6,869 bases of DNA from Methylococcales bacterium (GTDB taxonomy: Bacteria > Pseudomonadota > Gammaproteobacteria > Methylococcales > Methylomonadaceae). A program made the position numbers and the translations under genes. Below the pieces are notes generated by a model that worked only from the letters and a program-made list of their open reading frames with translations, did not search any database and was not told the DNA's origin. Each line of letters begins with the position of its first letter. The stretch's first letter is position 1. The stretch covers positions 1 to 6,869 of the forward strand of contig JAGLUC010000276.1 in NCBI GenBank assembly GCA_023134955.1, given 5' to 3'. Positions 1 to 5,703 of the stretch are shown piece by piece.

Positions 1-2783
1 ACACAGCGACCACATAATTCAGGATGTTCCTTATGCTCACCCACATCATGACGGTGATGCCAGCAACGGCTACATTTTTGCTGTTCAGAAGCCGTTACTT
101 TTAGACGAATGCCTTCTATTTCAGTCTGAATAGCATCCTCTGGACAGGATTTTTCATCTGCCAATGTAGCCGCTGAGGTAATAAAGATAAAATGTAACTC
201 GGTTGACAATAAGTTCAGCACAGAAAAATAGGCTTCATTACAATACAACTCAACTTCTGCATTAAGCGATGACCCTACTTCGCCTCTTGATCTGACTTGC
301 TCAATCTCTTTGCTTACAGCAGTACGCACTTGCATGATTTGATCCCAAAATGCCCTATCCATTTCAGTTTTTAAATCAAACTGAAATAAACCTTCATACC
401 ATGTTTCCAGGAAAATGGAATCACTGCGCTGACCTGGAATATGTTGCCAGATTTCATCTGCAGTGTAACTGGTAATCGGTGCTAACCAACGCGCCAATGC
501 CTCAATTACATGATACATAGCTGTTTGGGTAGAGCGACGCGCCAGACCCTCTGATTTGGCGGTATATTGACGATCTTTAATAATATCTAAATAGAAACTG
601 CCTAAATCCATAGCGCAGAAATGATGCACTTTTTGGTACACATGTTGAAAATGGTAAGTTTCATAAGCATTGATAACATCTTGCTGTAATTGATGCGCCC
701 TATCAACCACCCATCTGTCTAATGGCAACATATCTTTAGCATCTACCAAGTCAGTCGCAGGGTTAAAGTCGTTTATATTAGATAACAAGAATCGGGCAGT
801 ATTTCTTAAGCGCCGATAACCATCTGAGGTGCGTTTTAAGATTTCATCAGAAACATTCATTTCACCACGATAATCTGTTGCAGACACCCATAATCTAAGC
901 ACATCAGCACCTAGGTTTTTCATAATGCTTTGCGGTGCAACTACATTGCCGCTGGATTTGGACATTTTTTTGCCATCTGCATCTACGGTAAAGCCATGCG
1001 TTAATACCGCTTTATAAGGCGCAACATCATTCATCGCTACCGATGTTAATAAGGATGATTGAAACCAGCCTCGATGTTGATCTGAACCTTCTAAATATAA
1101 ATCAGCAGGGAATTTTAATTGCTCTCTTCGCTTTAATACCGCTGCATGAGTTACCCCTGAATCAAACCAGACATCCAGGGTATCCTGCATTTTGTCATAA
1201 TGTTCTGCATCATCACCAATCAGTTCAGAGGCTTCTAATTCAAACCATGCTTCAATACCTTTTTGTTCAATGCGTAAAGCCACTTGTTCAATTAATTCGG
1301 CAGTATGTGGATGTAATTCACCTGACTCTTTATGCACAAATAAGGTAATCGGTACACCCCATGTCCGTTGACGTGAAATACACCAGTCTGGGCGACCTTC
1401 TATCATGCTTTCAATTCGTGCTTGCCCCCAATCAGGAACCCATTGCACTTGCTTAACTTCATTTAAAGCCTGTTCACGCAATTTATTTTTATCCATAGAG
1501 ATAAACCATTGTGGCGTTGCTCTAAAGATAATCGGGGTTTTATGTCTCCAACAATGTGGATAGCTATGGAGAATAGCCTCATGATGCGCTAATGCATTAT
1601 TCTGTTTTAATACTTCAATCACATGTTCATTAGCATTAAATACATGTTCACCAGCAAAAAATTCAGTATTGGGTAAGAACACACCATTGCTATCCACAGG
1701 ATTATCAATCGGCAAACCATTTCTTACGCCAACTACATAATCGTCTTGACCATGACCTGGAGCAGTATGTACAGCACCTGTACCTGCATCGGTAGTGACA
1801 TGATCAGCTAAAATAATCGGCACTTGACGATCATAAAAAGGATGTTGTAATAACTGTTTATCTAATGCGCTACCTTTGCAATAAGCAATAACATGATGAT
1901 CGCCCACACCATAGCGCAACATGGCATCTTTTAATAACACCTCAGCAACCACTAAACGCTCTTGTTTGCCATTAATGTCACATTGAACCATTGCATATTC
2001 TAATTCAGGGTTTAATGAAACCGCCTGGTTAGCTGGTAATGTCCAAGGTGTGGTAGTCCAAATAACTACCGATAAGGGCCCTTGACCTTCATGCTCCGGG
2101 GCATGATGACAAGCCGCCATAAAAGCAGCTTCATCTATAACATTAAATTTTACGTCAATGGCAGGTGAGTGCTTATCCTCGTATTCTACTTCGGCTTCTG
2201 CCAATGCAGAGCCACAATCCGTACACCAATGTACTGGTTTAGAGCCCTGGTTTAAATGACCTTTACTAGCAATCTTACCTAATGAACGGACAATATCTGC
2301 CTCAACATCAAAGTTCATGGTTAAGTAAGGGTTATCCCACTCGCCAAAAATACCTAAGCGAATAAATTCTTCTTTCTGCGCTTTAACTTGTTTTTCAGCA
2401 TATTGTCGACATTCTTTACGAAAGATTGTGGGTGAGACTTTAACCCCTGCTTTGCCGATTTTTTTCTCAACCATTAACTCAATTGGCAAGCCATGACAAT
2501 CCCAACCCGGTACATAAGGCGCATCAAAACCGCTAAGTGTTTTTGATTTAATAATAATATCTTTTAAGACTTTATTAACCGCATGACCAATATGAATCGC
2601 ACCATTGGCATAAGGTGGGCCATCATGCAAAATAAATTGTGGCTTGCCAGCAAACTCATCCCGAATTTGTTGGTATAAATTCGCCTGATTCCATTTTTTT
2701 AAACGCTCAGGCTCGCGTTGAGCCAAGTTCCCCTTCATTGGAAAAGCTGTTTTAGGTAAATTAAGTGTTTTTTTATATTCCAT
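1..2783 (-). CDS. ileS: Isoleucyl-tRNA synthetase, C-terminal end cut by window edge
   Basis: This cytoplasmic class I enzyme charges tRNA-Ile with isoleucine and hydrolyses mischarged Val-tRNA. The frame is open for 927 codons from ATG at 2783. Its N-terminus (MEYKKTLNLPKTAFPMKGNL) aligns with the E. coli start, which fixes the start codon. Visible motifs, in order: HDGPPYANG then HIGH at residues 64-67; PGWDCHGLPIE at 92-102; WTTTPWT at 242-248; the editing-domain motif GTGAVHTAPGHGQDDY at 334-349, with the acidic pair D347/D348; and KMSKS at 606-610. A C-terminal zinc ribbon is seen as C904-x2-C907 and C924-x2-C927. This is the bacterial zinc-containing type. E. coli IleS is 938 residues with its cysteines at almost the same places, so only about 14 residues should be missing. 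No frameshift is seen. The gene lies downstream of ribF on the same strand, 108 bp away and probably cotranscribed. The ribosome binding site is weak (A-rich, ending AAAAAG next to the ATG). Confidence 0.98.
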   Translation of the reverse strand, partial: MEYKKTLNLPKTAFPMKGNLAQREPERLKKWNQANLYQQIRDEFAGKPQFILHDGPPYANGAIHIGHAVNKVLKDIIIKSKTLSGFDAPYVPGWDCHGLPIELMVEKKIGKAGVKVSPTIFRKECRQYAEKQVKAQKEEFIRLGIFGEWDNPYLTMNFDVEADIVRSLGKIASKGHLNQGSKPVHWCTDCGSALAEAEVEYEDKHSPAIDVKFNVIDEAAFMAACHHAPEHEGQGPLSVVIWTTTPWTLPANQAVSLNPELEYAMVQCDINGKQERLVVAEVLLKDAMLRYGVGDHHVIAYCKGSALDKQLLQHPFYDRQVPIILADHVTTDAGTGAVHTAPGHGQDDYVVGVRNGLPIDNPVDSNGVFLPNTEFFAGEHVFNANEHVIEVLKQNNALAHHEAILHSYPHCWRHKTPIIFRATPQWFISMDKNKLREQALNEVKQVQWVPDWGQARIESMIEGRPDWCISRQRTWGVPITLFVHKESGELHPHTAELIEQVALRIEQKGIEAWFELEASELIGDDAEHYDKMQDTLDVWFDSGVTHAAVLKRREQLKFPADLYLEGSDQHRGWFQSSLLTSVAMNDVAPYKAVLTHGFTVDADGKKMSKSSGNVVAPQSIMKNLGADVLRLWVSATDYRGEMNVSDEILKRTSDGYRRLRNTARFLLSNINDFNPATDLVDAKDMLPLDRWVVDRAHQLQQDVINAYETYHFQHVYQKVHHFCAMDLGSFYLDIIKDRQYTAKSEGLARRSTQTAMYHVIEALARWLAPITSYTADEIWQHIPGQRSDSIFLETWYEGLFQFDLKTEMDRAFWDQIMQVRTAVSKEIEQVRSRGEVGSSLNAEVELYCNEAYFSVLNLLSTELHFIFITSAATLADEKSCPEDAIQTEIEGIRLKVTASEQQKCSRCWHHRHDVGEHKEHPELCGRC

Positions 2784-2848
2784 CTTTTTAGCTTTATATG
2801 CGATTAATTCGGTTAATTTTGTAAATGTGTAAAAATTCTGTTCTTTGC

Positions 2849-2897
2849 AAGTGAGGCTTTAGCCTCGCTTGGCTCGGGCTGGGCTGAAGTCTCACTT
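2849..2897. repeat. GC-rich imperfect palindrome (REP-like) between ribF and ileS
   Basis: Two 17-bp arms, 2849-2865 and 2881-2897, form a continuous stem with four G-T wobbles and no unpaired mismatches, around a 15-nt loop. Read outward to inward, the arms are AAGTGAGGCTTTAGCCT and AAGTGAGACTTCAGCCC. The left half can alternatively fold on itself (2849-2870, 9 bp with one G-T wobble and a TTTA loop). The right arm contains the ribF stop codon and its last lysine codon. No uridine run directly follows the stem in the ribF-to-ileS direction, so it is a poor intrinsic terminator. It could be a dispersed REP-like repeat, an RNA-processing or stability hairpin, or both. The structure is directly visible. 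Its mobility is inferred. Confidence 0.7.
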
Positions 2898-3833
2898 CCT
2901 GATATTAATAGCAAAAAATTGTTTTGCGATCATAATATCTTTTTCTATTTGTTGTTTAAGCTCATCAAAAGACTGAAAACGAACTTCATTTCTGATTTTT
3001 TGCTTAAAATGGACTTCTACATACTTTCCGTATATTTCCTGGTTAAAATCAAATAGATGTGTTTCTAAAATGACCTTTTCTCCTCCATCTACGGTAGGAC
3101 GTGTCCCTACGTTGGCAATGCCTTGTACTTCTTTGTGGTCAATTCCCGTCATAGTGACAGCAAATACACCAGCTATGGGTGTGTTTTTTCTAAACATTTG
3201 AATGTTAGCGGTAGGGAAACCAATGGTTCGTCCACGCTTATCGCCATGAGCAACTCGTCCGCAAACAGAGTAATCTTGTCCTAGCATTAATTTTGCTTTG
3301 GTTAAATCACCCAGCCCCAAAGCATCCCTAATTAATGTACTGCTTACTCTATCTTTTTGCACATAATATGACTGAGTATCTTCAACTTCAAAGCCAAATA
3401 ATTGGCCTTTTTGTTTGAGCATTGCAAAGTTGCCACATCGGGCTTTGCCAAAGTGAAAATCATCGCCAATAACAAGATGTTTAACATTTAGTTTAGCAAC
3501 TAAAAAATCGCTAATAAAATCATTTGCCTCATAATCTGCAAATTGTTGGTTAAACTTAACAATTAATAGCTTATCAACTGGTAATGATTGAAACTGAATA
3601 ACCTTTTCTCTTAAACGCATTAAGCGAGAAGGGGCGTTTTCTGCAAGAAAAAACTCTAAAGGTTGTGGCTCAAATAGCATGATTACAACAGGTAAATTAA
3701 CTGCTTTAGCTTTCTTTGCCAGTTTTTCAATAACTTTTCTATGGCCGATATGAACGCCATCAAAGTTCCCTATGCTTAAAACACACCCTTTTTCTATAGG
3801 TTTAAGGTGAGTTAATCCCCTAATTAAATGCAT
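2892..3833 (-). CDS. ribF: Bifunctional riboflavin kinase / FAD synthetase
   Basis: The enzyme phosphorylates riboflavin to FMN, then adenylylates FMN to FAD in the cytoplasm. At 313 residues it has the usual bacterial RibF length. The N-terminal adenylyltransferase half shows GNFDGVHIGH at residues 22-31, including the HxGH-type nucleotide site (H28, H31), then FEPQP at 54-58, GDDFHFGK at 123-130, and SSTLIR at 164-169. The C-terminal flavokinase half shows GRVAHGDKRGRTIGFPTAN, with GFPTAN at 205-210, then NVGTRPT at 241-247, and ETHLFDF at 257-263, whose glutamate (E257) is the expected catalytic base. The last codons (K313, stop) lie inside the palindromic repeat at 2849-2897. ileS follows on the same strand, the order conserved in gammaproteobacteria. 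A strong promoter candidate lies at 3972-4001, giving a leader of about 130 nt. I saw no conserved FMN-riboswitch core in that leader. Ribosome binding site: weak (AAAG, about 7 nt before the ATG). Confidence 0.98.
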   Translation of the reverse strand: MHLIRGLTHLKPIEKGCVLSIGNFDGVHIGHRKVIEKLAKKAKAVNLPVVIMLFEPQPLEFFLAENAPSRLMRLREKVIQFQSLPVDKLLIVKFNQQFADYEANDFISDFLVAKLNVKHLVIGDDFHFGKARCGNFAMLKQKGQLFGFEVEDTQSYYVQKDRVSSTLIRDALGLGDLTKAKLMLGQDYSVCGRVAHGDKRGRTIGFPTANIQMFRKNTPIAGVFAVTMTGIDHKEVQGIANVGTRPTVDGGEKVILETHLFDFNQEIYGKYVEVHFKQKIRNEVRFQSFDELKQQIEKDIMIAKQFFAINIRK

Positions 3834-3840
3834 AGATGAC

Positions 3841-3852
3841 TTTAATATTAAA
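3841..3852. repeat. Perfect 12-bp AT palindrome upstream of ribF start
   Basis: TTTAATATTAAA is a perfect palindrome beginning 7 bp upstream of the ribF ATG, in the ribF leader. It would include the weak ribosome binding site (AAAG on the minus strand). It could be an operator-like site or a small hairpin. In DNA this AT-rich such palindromes also arise by chance, so no function is claimed. Confidence 0.3.
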
Positions 3853-3933
3853 AACCCGTTAGTTTAACATTAACTAGCCATTAAATTCACTTCAATGATT
3901 TAGAGAGCTTTTATTGAGATAACAGATAGCACT

Positions 3934-3961
3934 TTGAGTGTAAAAAACGCTAAAATATAAA
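3934..3961 (+). promoter_or_regulatory. Candidate sigma70-type promoter for the HDOD gene
   Basis: TTGAGT (3934-3939, 4 of 6 consensus) is followed after 16 bp by TATAAA (3956-3961, 5 of 6). Transcription would start near 3968, leaving a leader of about 24 nt before the ATG at 3992. The region is AT-rich, so chance matches are likely. This is the best rightward candidate I found in the spacer. Confidence 0.35.
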
Positions 3962-3971
3962 GGTTTTCTGG

Positions 3972-4001
3972 ATTATAGTGGTTAAGTTTTTATGTCGTCA
4001 A
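3972..4001 (-). promoter_or_regulatory. Near-consensus sigma70-type promoter for ribF-ileS
   Basis: On the minus strand, TTGACG (3996-4001, 5 of 6) and TATAAT (3972-3977, 6 of 6) are separated by 18 bp. The predicted start is near 3965, giving a leader of about 130 nt before ribF. The -35 box lies within the first codons of the HDOD gene, and the spacer and -10 cover that gene's translation-initiation region. The two units are therefore tightly interlocked. This is the strongest promoter-like match I saw. Confidence 0.55.
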
Positions 4002-4828
4002 AAATGAATCAATTGTTTACTCAGGTTCACAATGTTCCACAAGTGCCTAAAGTGGTGCAAATACTGATTAATCAATTTAATGATCCGAATGTTGATATGA
4101 AAGATATTGCCAGAAATGTTGAAAAAGAGCAGGTAATTTCTTTAAAAGTTTTACGGCTGGTTAATTCAGCCTATTTTGGGTTATCCAAAAAAGTTGCCTC
4201 AATTGAGAAGGCAGTTGTTGTTTTAGGAATGGGGCAGTTAAGAACATTGGTCATCGCTTCTGGAATTGTAAGTGTAGCTCCTAAGGTTGATGGTTTTAAT
4301 ATTAAACAATTTTGGCAGGATAGTTTTTGCACGGCAAGTTATGCCAAATGGCTGGCTGTAGAGACTCGATTTGGTGCAGATGCCGATATTACCTTTACCG
4401 TCGGCCTGATTAGTGATTTAGGACGTATTTTAATTCACTTAGGACTTCCTAAAGAAGCAGAAGAAATTGAACAACGAGTAAGTGATAATCATCCACGTCC
4501 TTTTGTAGAGAAAATGCGTCTGGGGTTTACCAGTCAAGAAGTATCTGGTGAACTTTGTAAATTATGGAAATTTTCAGATGATTTAATTATTCCGGTCACG
4601 CGATGTGGAGAGCCATTATTAATTGAACCAGTTTCTAAAATAGCCTGTATTGTTTTTATTGCTCGCTATTTAAGTAACTGTAAAAGGCTAAACATAGGGC
4701 ATGATGCTATATTGCAAGGCATGCCAATGGATGTAATTGCACAACTTGGCGTGCCAACTGGTTTTTTTACAGAAAGGCTGGCAACTATAATGGCTTTAGA
4801 ATCTGGTTTAGAGGGCTTGCTAGATTGA
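3992..4828 (+). CDS. HDOD-domain protein (probable signalling/regulatory protein)
   Basis: HDOD domains are relatives of HD phosphohydrolases that usually lack catalytic metal ligands and act in signal transduction or as scaffolds. The domain fills most of this 278-residue cytoplasmic protein. It begins at NVPQVPKVVQIL (14-25) and continues through the signature VLRLVNSAYFGL (53-64) and AVVVLGMGQLRTLV (74-87). The places where an HD enzyme would carry metal-binding histidines are changed: FWQDSF at 107-112 (D110 where His is common) and GLISDLGR at 138-145, where S141-D142 replaces His-Asp. Phosphodiesterase activity is therefore unlikely. No EAL, GGDEF, receiver or membrane segment is attached. 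The ATG at 3992 is chosen as the first in-frame start; ATG at 4004 (M5) is an alternative. No good ribosome binding site is visible. udg follows after 66 bp and then uvrC, suggesting a shared transcript. The specific role is unknown. Confidence 0.9.
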   Translation: MSSKMNQLFTQVHNVPQVPKVVQILINQFNDPNVDMKDIARNVEKEQVISLKVLRLVNSAYFGLSKKVASIEKAVVVLGMGQLRTLVIASGIVSVAPKVDGFNIKQFWQDSFCTASYAKWLAVETRFGADADITFTVGLISDLGRILIHLGLPKEAEEIEQRVSDNHPRPFVEKMRLGFTSQEVSGELCKLWKFSDDLIIPVTRCGEPLLIEPVSKIACIVFIARYLSNCKRLNIGHDAILQGMPMDVIAQLGVPTGFFTERLATIMALESGLEGLLD

Positions 4829-4894
4829 GAGCTTTGTTTTTGAAACTAATTTACTTTTTCAGCTGCAATCTTAGCTTTAAAATAGGTTCATAAT

Positions 4895-5542
4895 ATGTTT
4901 TCCAAGCAAGTTTTTGATCAGGACTGTAGAGCATGTCAACGACTTGATGATTTTTTATCTGAAGTTAAACAAAAATACCCCGACTATCATGCATGTCCTG
5001 TTGCGCCATTTGGTGATAAAAATGCAAAATTATTGATTGTTGGACTGGCACCGGGAATGCATGGGGCAAATGCTACAGGTAGACCTTTTACAGGTGATTA
5101 TGCAGGGTTGCTATTATATGAAGCCTTATTTGATTTTGGCTATGGCAATCAAAAGAATTCAGAATCATTGGATGATGGTTTAAAGTTAACAGGCTGTCGT
5201 ATTACCAATGCTGTTAAATGTTTACCACCACAAAATAAGCCTACAGGCACAGAAATTAATTTATGTAATCATTTTTTAGCAGCAGAAATTAAAATGTTGC
5301 CAGAAAAAGCAGTCATCATGGTTTTAGGCAGTATAGCTCATCAATCTGTATTAAAAGCTTATGGATTAAAGCTAAGCACGGTTAAATTTGGGCATAATAA
5401 GGTGCATGAACTGCCTGATGGGAAAATGCTGGTTAGCTCTTATCATTGCAGTCGCTATAATATAAATACTAAACGCTTAACTAAAGAAATGTTTACCGAT
5501 GTTTTTGAAACGATTAGTCGCTTAGGAGTGAGGGTTCAATAA
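4895..5542 (+). CDS. Uracil-DNA glycosylase, family 5 (UDGb)-like, iron-sulfur type
   Basis: The enzyme should cleave the glycosidic bond of uracil, and in this family often hypoxanthine or xanthine, in damaged DNA to start base excision repair. At 215 residues it has the single-domain UDG fold. Motif A is GLAPGMHGANATGRPFTGD (50-68), whose GLAPGxHGxNxTGRPF form is the family 5 pattern. NAVKC is at 105-109. Motif B is SYHCSRYNINTKRLT (182-196), with His184. Cysteines C11, C14, C109 and C124 match the spacing of the [4Fe-4S] ligands in family 4/5 enzymes. An AGG 8 nt before the ATG supports the start. A weak promoter-like pair (TTGAAA at 4840, TGCAAT at 4864) precedes it, but cotranscription with the HDOD gene is equally possible. 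The last five residues (GVRVQ) and the stop are encoded by the left end of the inserted element at 5525-5681, so the native C-terminus was probably different. Confidence 0.92.
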   Translation: MFSKQVFDQDCRACQRLDDFLSEVKQKYPDYHACPVAPFGDKNAKLLIVGLAPGMHGANATGRPFTGDYAGLLLYEALFDFGYGNQKNSESLDDGLKLTGCRITNAVKCLPPQNKPTGTEINLCNHFLAAEIKMLPEKAVIMVLGSIAHQSVLKAYGLKLSTVKFGHNKVHELPDGKMLVSSYHCSRYNINTKRLTKEMFTDVFETISRLGVRVQ

Positions 5543-5684
5543 CTTCCGAATCTTAATTTGTCTTTTTACTCCATTCAAAGGCAAATAAAACCGTTATGTA
5601 GTCTATTACGGGCCTATTTTAAATACCCCAGTGAAATGAAACCCCTACGCCATACTTCCAAATTTATTAAATCCTCACTCCTTA
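5522..5684. mobile_element. MITE-like element, 157 bp, flanked by TTA direct repeats
   Basis: The body spans 5525-5681. Its ends are imperfect inverted repeats of 26 bp (5525-5550 and the complement of 5656-5681), matching at 21 of 26 positions, with the outer nine (GGAGTGAGG) identical. A TTA direct repeat lies immediately outside each end (5522-5524 and 5682-5684), which fits a 3-bp target duplication. Near the centre an imperfect hairpin (5591-5611, CCGT/ACGG outer stem) adds to the overall symmetry. No coding region for a transposase fits inside, so the element would be non-autonomous. Three-base TNA duplications are known for some IS5-family groups such as IS1031; assigning the element there is speculative. 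It fills nearly all of the udg-uvrC gap. I saw no convincing promoter in it, and no second copy in the window. Confidence 0.7.
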
Positions 5685-5703
5685 GAACAATCAATATTTA
5701 ATA

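Noticed and set aside
1043..1348. A 101-codon plus-strand open frame inside ileS
   Set aside because: It is antisense to well-conserved IleS coding sequence, has no recognisable domain, and its composition simply mirrors the ileS codons.
2849..2870. Intrinsic terminator after ribF
   Set aside because: The hairpin is strong, but on the minus strand it is followed by GCAAAGAACAG and only later a short T run, and ileS follows in the usual operon order.
3834..3965. FMN riboswitch in the ribF leader
   Set aside because: The leader is AT-rich, and I could not find the conserved GC-rich core sequences of the FMN aptamer in it.
3992..4828. Active HD-type cyclic-di-GMP phosphodiesterase
   Set aside because: The HD dyad is replaced by SD at residues 141-142 and other metal-binding histidines are absent, so the non-catalytic HDOD class fits better.
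4829..4894. Terminator or separate gene between the HDOD gene and udg
   Set aside because: The 66-bp gap contains short T runs but no stable stem before them, and no open frame of note.
5537..5669. Transposase remnant or small ORF inside the MITE-like element
   Set aside because: The interior is only about 130 bp, and no coding frame with recognisable transposase residues could be read in it.
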